Assembly (NCBI GenBank): GCA_015680685.1
Contig: MNCI01004101.1
Location: 356,542 to 420,541, forward strand
Direction of reading: 5' to 3'
Length of the DNA stretch: 64,000 nt
Source of the DNA: Gnetum montanum
Lineage: Eukaryota > Streptophyta > Gnetopsida > Gnetales > Gnetaceae
Shown here: positions 36,447 to 46,150 of the stretch, piece after piece
How the letters are laid out: the number at the start of each line of letters is the position of its first letter
How positions within the stretch are numbered: the first letter of the stretch is position 1
The notes under the pieces: model-generated
What the model saw: only the letters and a program-made list of their open reading frames with translations
What the model was told of the DNA's origin: nothing
Database searches by the model: none
Program-made: the position numbers and the translations under genes

Positions 36447-36630
36447 AAAAAGGTCTCCTGCGTATCTCACTTTTTCTCTAGTAAGTTGGCATATTTCGCA
36501 TTTGATAGTCTCTTTTGTTTTAACTTGCTTTTACGCTATGCTTGCTCTCCGTGAGTATGCTTGACATTTCTTGCGTGTTTTATTATGCCTGTCAATTTAC
36601 GCTTTCACGCATACTTTTCTTGTTACGCGG
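36447..36630 (+). other. Spacer after C protease
   Basis: T-rich, with scattered TTACGC and CACGC words. No gene. If pol is made by splicing, the donor would lie in or before this stretch. Confidence 0.4.
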
Positions 36631-37190
36631 TTACAGCCCGCAACGACCTTAAACTAGTTGTACAGATATTTTTATCATCATTCACGCAGTTCATCTGATG
36701 GTCCGCAACGGCCTTAAACTAGTCGTTCATCTGATGGCCTGCAACGGCCTTAAACTAGTAGCCAAATTACACTCTTTGTTTCATCTGATGGTCCGCAACG
36801 GCCTTAAACTAGTAGTTCATCTGATGGCCCGCAACGGCCTTAAACTAGTAGCCAAATTATGCTCTTTGTTTCATCTAATGGCCCGCAACGGCCTTAAACT
36901 AGTAGCCAACCTACGCTTCCTGTTACGCTCCCGGCCTGCAACGGCCTTAAACTAGTTGTTTTTACGCAAGATCGTCTGTCGGCCCACAACGGCCTTAAAC
37001 TAGTTATCTACAATCGCAATTTACGCTTCCTGTTACGCTCCTGGCCCGCAACGGCCTTAAACTAAGAACGAATTTACAACTTACGCATTGGCCCGCAACG
37101 GCCTTAAACTAGTAGTTACTTTGCAATTTACGCATTGGTTCGTAATCTATTCACGCTTTCGGCCCGCAGTGGCCTTAAACTAAGGCAAAA
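36631..37190 (+). repeat. GGCCTTAAACTAG motif array after C protease (about 11 copies)
   Basis: Eleven copies of CCGCAACGGCCTTAAACTAG with 0-3 changes, at irregular spacing (about 35-75 bp), separated by unrelated or TTACGC-containing spacers. Because it is the core that is conserved and not the spacers, this is a dispersed motif array, not a simple tandem repeat. Confidence 0.9.
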
Positions 37191-37285
37191 ATAACAAAAA
37201 TATGATGGATAGTTGATAGTCATTCAAAATTTATAATATGTTTGTCTTTCAAATCATTTGTGACATGATGCCAAAAAAAACAAAA

Positions 37286-40200
37286 TCACGCATGACCCCT
37301 ACTGCCACTATCACCCGTATCCTTTAGCTCTAAGTCCAACCCCAGAAGGTTGTCCTCCAGTGGGCCATCATTTCCGAGAATTTTCCCTTCTTGAAAGATT
37401 GTCTCTTCGTGCGGCTCCCCTTCTATTGTTGGCTCCGCTTCCATTGTTTCCTCTCCCAGCCCCTCAGCTGGCGTACGTCCACCACCTTCTGGTATCTGAA
37501 ACACAAATAGCATAAAAATTAGAATGGGCAACGCTACGTTGGGAAACGCGCTGGCTGAGCCATGCGTAAGCTTACTCGAGATGACCCGACTTCTGCAGCA
37601 AAGGGAAGCTTATCTAGACCAACCCACAAACGCTCCATGATTTCATCCTCTGTTAGGTCTTGCCACACATCTTCGCCCGGAGCCACCCCTGCTTTTACCT
37701 TCCCTTTCTCCACGCTACTCCAAGAGGGAGGGTCTGGGTAGAAAGCAGGGATTGAAGCTTGAGTCCCAGGGAAGACCATTGCTCTCTCTGGGGATGTAGT
37801 TACAGTCACCTGCTCCTCAAACTTCTTGAAAGCTTCAGATGCTCCGATTGTGTCCACAAAGACCTCCAGAGATTGAGCTTTAATAGCAGAATCGCGGTAG
37901 CGTTTTCTATAAGCAGCGCTTTCCCTTTTGTACACGTACTTGTGGTCCTTCTCCTTTTTCCCCCATTCCTGTACACCTGCGCAGTAGTCCCTCCAGTCTC
38001 AACTCTTCTGAGCAAGGAGCTCTATTTGCATCCTTTGCTCTACTAACGCTCGACTGGTCTGTACGTTGTTCTTGATGGCTCTCCAATAATGGGAGTGATC
38101 AATAACAGCAGTACGCCAGTCTTCGTCTCCTGTCACTCGAGCCTGTAGGAACTCATATCGCGCCCTCAGGTCCTCGACTTCCTTAGTCAAGGATTCAACC
38201 TTCTGTTCTAACCGCTGCAGTTTTTTCCATAGGTCTTCATTGATATTCTTGCTTTCCCATACGGAACGTGTCGAGTGTAACGCACATTTACACATTTCCT
38301 CATAAATGTGGCGTGGCACGACCGCCCCATCAGATGGGGGCTCTACTGTGTCCTGGTCAATGGGCTCCGCGGGATCCCATCGGAGGCGAGCTCCTGACAG
38401 AAAACAAACATCAAGACAGATGACATATTACCACCAAGACACGTAGTCGCTTCGATTAACTTACCAGCGCCAGGTTCGATGTGTTCCAGACGCTCGATCA
38501 TGTCGTTGATGACGCCTTCCATGAAGGAAAACTTATCGGGGAAGTCCCTCCAAGTTTTGTTAACAGCAGCAGACGTTGAGGCGTCTTCTTCCCCTATAGC
38601 GTAAATCAGGTTAGACATTGGCTATTCAAAGATTCTTTCACACGCTAACACACTCATTAACTCTACCGGTGCCAGTAGCGACTTCATCAGCATCCTCCGT
38701 ATTTCTTTTCCTTTCACGCGCCGGAGTCTGTGCATCACTAGTTCCAGTAGCTGGGGCTTCTTCATGCACCCTAGTCTATCTGCGGCTCCCACCAACAGCT
38801 AGGGCCGCCACACGCGCTGGAACCTCCACACGGCTCGTATTAACAGCTGAGGCCTCTTCTTCCAAAATTGAGGCCCCCTCCCCATGGCTTAGTACTATCG
38901 CCCCTATCTCAGGGGTCAAGTGCCCTGTCGTTTTCACTGCTTACATCTCTATGCGTTAGTATATAATTCCAGTTTATCTAAATGAAAAATGAAACATTGC
39001 GTATAGACTGTTTACACTTACCAGGCGGAGGCTTAGTCTGTTGCACCGTGAGCCCAACGGTGTGACCTGCCTCGCCTCCAGTAGCCTCAGCCAGACGGAG
39101 CCTCTTCCATCGAACTGCAGGCTCCACGATTTCCTCCGCCAAGCATTTCCCCCGTGAGGCATCGCCGGTGTAGGTAGGCATTATCCCACCCACACTGTCG
39201 ACACCTCGCACTCGGGGTGCTGTCATGCCTTTAGTTGTCACAGACATTGATTCTCCGATCCCTTTCAGCGGATCCTACCCATGGGTGGTGCTGAGGATGT
39301 GGGCAATCCAAGGTTTGGATAATTGGTCTCGGTCCTGTAGTACCCAGACCCCATTCCTTTGAACGACCAGATACTCAGCAAACCGCCGGAGGACAGCTAT
39401 GAAAAAGGCATGGTGCACATTGAAGCGAGACTCAAGCTTCTCGCGAAGCTTGACCATTTCGTTCCACAAACCCTTGGCGAGATGGCTTCCCCAGTCAAAT
39501 CGGGCTCCCTCCTCCAGAACCTCTTGCATAATATGCGTCTGTTCCACTGAAAAGAACCTTGCTTGTGAGAGGATTTTGGGGAAGGTACGGGCCCGAAAAA
39601 GGGGATAAAGCGTTTTGGCGGTTGCCAGTTCAAATTGCTCACAAGGAAACCCTTTGGTTTCCTTAGGGATTCGTGCCCACTCTTGCAGAAGCTCCTCCAC
39701 TCTGATGCCCCTCTTGGTCTTCACTTTTACGGGAAGGCCGCTGGAGGGGATGCCAAACAGGTCTGAGAAAAGCTGAGCATTGATATCAAAATTTACACGC
39801 ACGTTATGCACACGCGTGCTGAAATGATCCACCTTCGCATTAAAGGAGTTGACCAGGACTATCATCTTGCTGGCGGGAATGTTAGGAGTGGCAGCTAAGA
39901 ACAGGTGCATTAGCCCCGCAGTCTGGATATTGGTGACCACCACAGCTAGGGCCGCCACGTGGCCGAGCCAACGCTGTGCCTCTTTGATGTCCCCGTAACG
40001 AAAAAGGACATCTCTCGCCTCGCGGCCGAAAATTGTAAGGGTAATCTCTCGAGATTCCCTGACTACAAGCTAAAAACGCAAGACAAAAATGCAAGACAAA
40101 GACATTACCGCAGTATTCATAGCTCATGACTAGGCAAATAACATTAAAACACGTGGCAATCTTACCAGGGCCAAACGGCAATGGGAATTGTGGGAGTTCC

Positions 40201-41400
40201 CTCTCCACATCCTCGATGCTGAGGGGCGGATCCAGCATCCAATTCTCGTGCAGCCACCTAAGTTCCTCACATTTCTTGAAAGCCTGCTCATAGCGGGTGT
40301 GGTACTCATGCATCTCGTGGCTGATTTGTCTGATAACACCGGCACGAACGTTATTCGTCGCGGTAAACGCCGTTATCGCCGTTTCGGCCCAGAGCAGCGT
40401 GTCGCCGTCGCCGATTAACTTGTTGTCATGTATGAAAAACCTGTACCATACAACGTAAGCTTAATCTACACTCTACATCTAGACTTCTCTCTCCCTTTTT
40501 TTTCGCATCAAAAACGGACATTGTAACATATGAAGACAATACAGTTACCCAGATCTTCTTACCCGCCTGCGTAGTACACCATGCCTTGAGGGTTCTGGAA
40601 GTACGTTGAGACATGGCAAGCCACGAACAACGTGTTGTATGCATGGTAACAGTTGAAACGGGCCATGTTCCAAACCCAGTGCAAGCTCCTTAGACCCCGA
40701 GAGCTGAGCGCTTGGTCCTCGGGATGGCCTGTTTCAATGGCTCCATCTGTCAAGTAGGCTAGAATCCCCTGCGAAGACCCCGGCAATAGGTGCTCCAGAA
40801 TGGCACCAGCAACATCTCCGGCCACATCGGACCAAATAATGATACTGAAATTACGCAGTAAAAACTGCAGGAATTCCAGTGCCCCCTTTCTGAACCAAAT
40901 GGCCTTCCCTTGCACTCTTGTGTGAGGGGGAGGAACATTTGGCACGATAGGGTTCACCCACCATAAAACCCCAATGATGTCCAGCACAATTAGGATGGGC
41001 TTCAACGTGATGCTGTAGGAAAAAGCCAAGACTCATTAAAACTCTTACATCTACATTTCTAAAACTAACACGAAAATCATAAGACGCAACCAGGCCGAAA
41101 TTGCCCAAACCCTTGCAATACCGCAAGGTTTGTCCCTGACAACGGCAACGAACACAACCGCACCAAACCCTCGCATTAGCCCGAGGTCCGTAATTTTGGC
41201 ATACGCATTCACGAAAAAACAAAGAAAAACCAAAACAAATAGACATATCGAACAAGCGTAAGCACGGGAAGAATGACCTACTGGCTAAGAGGCGTCGGTT
41301 CGCACACGTTGATCAACGCCTGCGAGACACGGTTCAAACTTGCCTGCACTTCGTCAATTTTGGCCAGTTTCACATTCTTCTTCTTCGCCTTCGGTGCCAT
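37286..41400 (-). CDS. Antisense 8-exon accessory gene of C (FCP1-like, helical and coiled-coil regions)
   Basis: Exons on the minus strand: 41400-41282, 41012-40563, 40440-40166, 40062-39022, 38936-38667, 38593-38465, 38393-37576, 37495-37286. All seven introns are GT-AG, and the joined length is 3,312 nt (1,103 codons plus stop). Frame is kept at every junction. Exon 1 begins MAPKAKKKN. Exon 2 is an FCP1/NIF-like domain (LIVLDIIGVL, FRKGALEFLQFLLRNFSIIIW, NTLFVACHVSTYFQNPQG). Exons 3-4 are helical, with LPQFPLPFGP, RLFSDLFGIPS-like and VLQDRDQLSKPW blocks; domain unknown. Exon 6-7 has a coiled coil (LEQKVESLTKEVEDLRARYEF). Three in-frame stops: TAG 39277-39275, TAG 38778-38776, TGA 38001-37999. 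Its role in the element is unknown. The splice model is mine and untested. Confidence 0.75.
40563..41012 (-). other. Exon 2 of the C antisense gene: FCP1/NIF-like HAD domain, catalytic residues lost
   Basis: HAD motif I is normally DxD(G/N)x(L/T). Here it reads LDIIGVL, with the second Asp replaced. The central FRKGALEFLQF and IIIWSDV match the 'RPG..EFL..' and 'WTAS' blocks of FCP1-type domains. Motif III, normally 'DDS', is ACH in NTLFVACHV, followed by the family-typical NP (QNPQG). The fold is thus likely kept and phosphatase activity lost. Identification is from motif spacing only. Confidence 0.6.
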
Positions 41401-41817
41401 CGCGATAGTTGTAGAACTTCTTCGCAGCCTACTTGCAAATCCTCGCAAAGTCCCATGCCCTAGCTCTCTGCTCTTCTTCTTCTCTACTCTCCCTTTTCTC
41501 TGCTCTTCCTTGCTAATTCAAATTCACAATTGCCAACAACCGCTTCTTATCGAAAAATCATTTACTTATACGCAAGGATCGCCGACTTGATATCAAATCT
41601 ACGCGGAACTTTCCCGAAATGGACTCCGAAAATCCAGATATTAATTCGGTCGATACCGCACGCTCCACTGTCTGAAATGATGTTAAACTATCAAATATTA
41701 TCGCCTCGTAATCGGGTTACATTGATTACAAACTTCGTCCATATTATTCAGCCTTCCACGTTCGGCGACGTCACGTCACTTGTCTCCTAACCATTTACGC
41801 ACTTGCTGGTTTTGTAG
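41401..41817 (-). promoter_or_regulatory. Promoter/5' UTR of the C antisense gene and spacer before pol
   Basis: On the minus strand TATAAGTAA (41570-41562) lies about 165 bases before the ATG at 41400. The sequence between contains an AG-rich leader. One TTAAACTA motif (near 41687) lies upstream. On the plus strand, TTGCTGGTTTTGTAG ends at 41817 and looks like a splice acceptor. The pol frame is open from exactly that point. Confidence 0.5.
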
Positions 41818-44121
41818 GACAGTCGGAGGATGGACGCCATAGTTTCAGCACCATTAATTTTGATAGGCCCATACGGGAACTTAACAAGACAGTTAGACTC
41901 CACACTAGTAGACAATAACCCCCCTTTAGAAAGCGTAACCATAGCTATGTCGGAGACGTCTCTAGAATGGCCAGAACAGTCAACGCGCATGCTAGACCTG
42001 GAGGCTGGAGACATAACCGAGGACCCCCTCAGTGAGGTCCCTATTGTTACGCATAGGGGTGAGACTAAAACGCTGAAAGTCAGTTCTCTGTTAAACGAAA
42101 AAATGCACAACGCCATAAAACAGGTCCTGCAAGACAACATTACTGTCTTTGCATGGTCATACGAGGATATTCCTGGATTAGATCCTAGATTGATCCAGCA
42201 TAACATCATCCTCGATCCACAGGTTAAAGCAGTTAGGCAAAAGGCACACAAGATCAAACCAGAGATCGTGCTAGCGGTGCATGATGAAATCACTAAGCTA
42301 TACCAGGCTGGTTTCATCTGCGCAGTCGATTATTCGGACTGGATATCCAACATTGTGGTCGTACCGAAGAAGACCGGGAGCATACGCATATCCATAGACT
42401 TCCGGGATTTGAACAAAGCCACAATCAAGGATAACTTCCCGTTGCCAAGTATCGACCAGCTAGTGGATACAACAGCTGGGCACGCGCTTTTGTCGTTCAT
42501 GTATGGCTTTTCAGGCTATAACCAGATTCGCATTAACCCAGAACATCAGTTGACCACAACGTTCATGACGCCCTGGGCGACATTTTGCTATACCATGATG
42601 CCTTTTGGTCTGAAAAACGCAGGAGCGACATATCAACGTGCCATGACATACATCTTTAGTGATTACCTCCTAGGAAGGCTGAATGATTATGTAGACAACA
42701 TAGCTGTGAAGTCTTTGAAGTCGGAAGATCATTCAGAGGACCTGGAGTTAGTCCTTAAAAGATGCTCCACGCATGAGCTCCGACTTAACCCAAAGAAGTG
42801 CGTATTCGGGGTCAAAACCAGACGCATGCTGGGGTTTGTGGTATCAGAAACTGGCATACAAGTTGACCCTGATAAAGTCAAAGCCATTGTCGAGTTACGA
42901 CCTCCCACAGACCTCAAGCAATTACGCGGGTTACAGGGACGCTTACAGGCTATACGCAGGTTCATTTCAAGGTTAACCGACAAATTACACCCCATGCAAC
43001 ATTTGCTGAAAAAGGGGGTTAATTTTGAATGGACCGACGATTGCCAGCATGCGTTTGACAGTCTAAAACAGGAATTACAACATCTACCGACGGTTTTCCC
43101 GCCCCAAAGGGACTTGCCTTTTTTCATTTACCTCGCCACTTCGGACGTAGCAATAGTAGCGTTGCTGTGTCAGAAAAGGGATGATGGGTCAGAAATGCCC
43201 ATCTACTACATGAGTCACGCTCTATGCGCGTACGAGACAAGATACAATGACGTTGAGAGTAATTTCTTAGCATTAGTCTTTACGCTCAAGAAATGTAGGC
43301 ATTATCTTTTTCGTAGTCAAGTTAACGTCATCTATAAAAACAACATCCTTAGAGCCATTACGCATAGCTTATACGAGACTAGCAAAATAGCTCGCTGGAA
43401 GGCTATCACTGCGGAATTCGATCTGTACTATATTGGTCAATTATCCACGAAAGGCCAAGCAATAGCTGACCAGTTAACAACTTCGCTGATTCATAATTAC
43501 GCAACCATAGAGCCAAAGTTTCCAGATGAATATGTACATAGTCTAAGCCCTGTCCCGACAGGCCTCGAAGCAATGTTGTACTTCGACGGAGCTTCAACCT
43601 CCAGAGGCGGCAGTGCTGCCACTGTCCTTACGCTATCGCCTGAGGATGTGCGTCTACACGCTTATCGATTGACCTTCCCTTGTACGAACAATGTGGCAGA
43701 GTACGAGGGGCTCCTCAGGGGGTTACTAACTGCAGGTGAACTCGACGTGCAACACCTGGCGGTTAGGGGTGATTCGATGCTTGTCATAAATCAAATCACT
43801 GGAGTCTACGCCTGCAAGGCTGTACATTTGCAGCCCTACTGCGATCAGGCTAAAGATCTTTTGAGGCGATTTACGACCTTCGACGCCCAACACGTCCCGA
43901 GGATTGACAACATGCTGGCTGACGCACTTGCCACCTTGGCTTTACACGTGCCTTCACACCTGCTTAACACCTGCCCTGCATTGATTACAGACTGCGCAGA
44001 CCCTGTCATTCAGATGGCGCAAATCTCCTCTCTTATCGAGGGAAGCACGCCTGAATGGTACGATAACATCAAAACTTATCTTTTGCAAGGCGAGCTGTCA
44101 TCTACATTAATGCGCGCATAG
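41818..44121 (+). CDS. pol of C: reverse transcriptase, RNase H and second RNase H
   Basis: Open from the TAG at 41815-41817 to a TAG at 44119. The first ATG is at 41830. Order by residue from that ATG: linker with LDLEAGDITEDPLSEVPI and FAWSYEDIPGLDP (55-120); RT (about 160-340) with VVVPKKTGSIRISIDFRDLN, LPSIDQLVD and MPFGLKNAGATYQRAM. The active-site box is YVDN instead of YVDD near 42695. RNase H 1 (about 410-560) follows. A second RNase H-like domain has catalytic candidates D in YFDGAS, E in AEYEGLL, D in RGDSML and D in ADALA (about 580-720), the arrangement known from the Tat lineage. Makes cDNA from element RNA. The D-to-N change probably abolishes RT. Confidence 0.88.
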   Translation, partial: DSRRMDAIVSAPLILIGPYGNLTRQLDSTLVDNNPPLESVTIAMSETSLEWPEQSTRMLDLEAGDITEDPLSEVPIVTHRGETKTLKVSSLLNEKMHNAIKQVLQDNITVFAWSYEDIPGLDPRLIQHNIILDPQVKAVRQKAHKIKPEIVLAVHDEITKLYQAGFICAVDYSDWISNIVVVPKKTGSIRISIDFRDLNKATIKDNFPLPSIDQLVDTTAGHALLSFMYGFSGYNQIRINPEHQLTTTFMTPWATFCYTMMPFGLKNAGATYQRAMTYIFSDYLLGRLNDYVDNIAVKSLKSEDHSEDLELVLKRCSTHELRLNPKKCVFGVKTRRMLGFVVSETGIQVDPDKVKAIVELRPPTDLKQLRGLQGRLQAIRRFISRLTDKLHPMQHLLKKGVNFEWTDDCQHAFDSLKQELQHLPTVFPPQRDLPFFIYLATSDVAIVALLCQKRDDGSEMPIYYMSHALCAYETRYNDVESNFLALVFTLKKCRHYLFRSQVNVIYKNNILRAITHSLYETSKIARWKAITAEFDLYYIGQLSTKGQAIADQLTTSLIHNYATIEPKFPDEYVHSLSPVPTGLEAMLYFDGASTSRGGSAATVLTLSPEDVRLHAYRLTFPCTNNVAEYEGLLRGLLTAGELDVQHLAVRGDSMLVINQITGVYACKAVHLQPYCDQAKDLLRRFTTFDAQHVPRIDNMLADALATLALHVPSHLLNTCPALITDCADPVIQMAQISSLIEGSTPEWYDNIKTYLLQGELSSTLMRA

Positions 44122-44164
44122 AAAGACGCAATCCGTAAGCAGGCTAAGCACTACGTCATCATCG

Positions 44165-44462
44165 NNNNNNNNNNNNNNNNNNNNNNNNNNNNNNNNNNNN
44201 NNNNNNNNNNNNNNNNNNNNNNNNNNNNNNNNNNNNNNNNNNNNNNNNNNNNNNNNNNNNNNNNNNNNNNNNNNNNNNNNNNNNNNNNNNNNNNNNNNNN
44301 NNNNNNNNNNNNNNNNNNNNNNNNNNNNNNNNNNNNNNNNNNNNNNNNNNNNNNNNNNNNNNNNNNNNNNNNNNNNNNNNNNNNNNNNNNNNNNNNNNNN
44401 NNNNNNNNNNNNNNNNNNNNNNNNNNNNNNNNNNNNNNNNNNNNNNNNNNNNNNNNNNNNNN
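44165..44462. other. Assembly gap of 298 N
   Basis: Run of N. By comparison with F it should hold the integrase zinc-binding region and first catalytic Asp. Frame changes across it, so the gap size is probably not exact. Confidence 0.98.
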
Positions 44463-45140
44463 TTTGGTCTCTCAATGACTATTGTGACCGACAATGGGCC
44501 ACAGTTTAGTAGCATGGATACCAAATCCTTCTGTGACAACCTAGGCATCAGACAGTCTTTTTCCTCTCCTTATTACCCGCAGGAAAATGGTCAAGCTGAA
44601 GCATCCTACAAGATAATTATCAATTTGCTCAAGAAAATGCTCGATCGCAACAAAAGGTGGTGGCATGAACAGATCCTCTACGTGCTATGGGCATATCGTA
44701 CTACGTGTAGGACAACTATAGGTAGTACGCCCTATGGCCTGGTGTACGGATCTGAGGCGGTGCTACCTCTCGAGTTGCAAGTTCCTTCTCTGAGAATGGT
44801 CCTCTCCACCATTATAAATGAGGCTCAACACACCAAAGCTTGGATAATGGATTTGGATTCAGTGGAAGAGAAGCGTATACAGGCTCTTGAAACGATTGAG
44901 AAATATCAGGATAAGCAGAGACAAAAGCATCATCATAATCTTCAGTAGCGTCCGATCAAGAAAGGAGACCTGGTTCTCAAGGCTGTGCGTGAACCAGTAG
45001 GCAAGTTCTCCGCAAACTGGGAAGGACCTTTCTTGGTGATCGACGCATACGGCAACGGAGCATTCAAATTAGCAGACGTCAACGGCAACGAATTAGCAAA
45101 CCCTGTAAATCACATCTACTTGAAGCAATACTTCATCTAG
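44463..45140 (+). pseudogene. Integrase C-terminal half of C pol
   Basis: After the gap the frame reads MTIVTDNGPQF (second catalytic Asp), SPYYPQENGQAEASYK (catalytic Glu), then WHEQILYVLWAYRTT and YGLVYGSEAVLPLELQVPS, standard for Ty3/gypsy integrase. A TAG follows at 44946 after HHHNLQ. The frame then continues through KKGDLVLKAVREPVGKF and NWEGPFLVIDAYGNGAFKLAD to HIYLKQYFI and a stop at 45138-45140. No chromodomain seen. Confidence 0.85.
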
Positions 45141-45151
45141 CAGCAGCTGCA

Positions 45152-46150
45152 ATGTCAATAACAGGTATGGCACTAATCGTCCGCTATGACGTAAAACTGG
45201 CATTGCGCGTCCGCTACGATGTTAAACTGGCATGCCTTGCACGCGTCTGCCACGACGCTAAACTGGCAAATTGTAACTATCCGCTACGACGTAAAACTGG
45301 CAATGTTATACAGGTCTGCCAGGACGGAAAACTGGCATCTTTTGCACGCATCCGCCACGATGCTAAACTGGCACAGGTACGTAGCCGTCTGCTGAGACAT
45401 AAAACTAGCACATCTTTGTTCCTGGGTCATGACATAAAACTGACATCCACAGCACGGTCTGCTGCGACCATAAACCAGCCTTACCACCGTCCGCTACGAT
45501 GTAAAACTAGCGCTTCTCGGTCTGCCCGGACTTTAAACTGGGACCATGGTCTACTGAGACTTAAAACCAGTAACGACAGTCTACCAGGACTTAAAACGGG
45601 AATGCAATCTAGCGCGATCATCTCCATATGGCTGCACAACCAACGGGGTGGGATACTGAGACTGTTCCAGCACCGCCACCCCCATCGGCATCTTATTGAT
45701 TCCTCGGACAAGCTGAGAGACATCTTACTGATCCCTCAGAGATGCAGTCGCTGCGCCCACTGCAGCGGTGGTACCTCTGCAGGTTTAGTCTCACCAGCCG
45801 GAGCCCCGACGAAATCACCGTCGACAGCGACTTCGGCGATCTCCGCCAATCATCGCCATCGAATGCTGGCTTCGCAAATTCATCTGGCTGGTTCCTTGTA
45901 CAACCAGTCAGCTGCACTGTGTCCGATGCTTTTTGGCAAAGATATGTTGGGCCAATCGTCAGGCTTGGCAGCTTCGTCCGCATATGCCAGGCTCCATCTT
46001 TACAGTCCAATCACTCTGTTTCACATTAAACAGTGCTCGTTTCAACAATCTCGCCTCTTGTCTGCCATGTTTCCTTTTGTGGTTGCAGGTTACTGGCATC
46101 GGAGGATGTCGTCCAAAGGGTATGATCATTTGAGCGGTGAAGTACGATAG
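45152..46150 (+). CDS. 332-codon open frame spanning the post-integrase motif array, doubtful gene
   Basis: The frame opens 12 bases after the pol stop. Its first half translates the motif array as repeats of RYDVKLA and CHDAKLA; the second half is Ser/His/Arg-rich with no known domain. Element D has an open frame over the same array (48906-48658) giving IRYDVKLV and VHYDIKLA, and F gives YDVKLA interrupted by stops. R's other array does not stay open. I think the DNA motif is what is conserved, but a peptide cannot be excluded. Confidence 0.25.
   Translation: MSITGMALIVRYDVKLALRVRYDVKLACLARVCHDAKLANCNYPLRRKTGNVIQVCQDGKLASFARIRHDAKLAQVRSRLLRHKTSTSLFLGHDIKLTSTARSAATINQPYHRPLRCKTSASRSARTLNWDHGLLRLKTSNDSLPGLKTGMQSSAIISIWLHNQRGGILRLFQHRHPHRHLIDSSDKLRDILLIPQRCSRCAHCSGGTSAGLVSPAGAPTKSPSTATSAISANHRHRMLASQIHLAGSLYNQSAALCPMLFGKDMLGQSSGLAASSAYARLHLYSPITLFHIKQCSFQQSRLLSAMFPFVVAGYWHRRMSSKGYDHLSGEVR
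45175..45605 (+). repeat. CTACGACGTTAAACTGGCA motif array after C integrase (about 13 copies)
   Basis: About thirteen diverged copies of CCGCTACGACGTTAAACTGGC at 25-50 bp spacing. The last three shift to CCCGGACTTTAAACTGGGA and ACTGAGACTTAAAAC. The order of variants is the same as in F (19900-20225). Confidence 0.85.

Noticed and set aside
36631-37190. CRISPR-like repeat-spacer array
   Set aside because: Spacing is irregular, spacers partly repeat, the context is a plant retrotransposon, and there are no cas genes.
38618-38959. Plus-strand 113-codon frame over exon 5 of the antisense gene
   Set aside because: Ser/Ala/Thr-rich complement of exon 5. The minus strand is supported by splice sites and homology.
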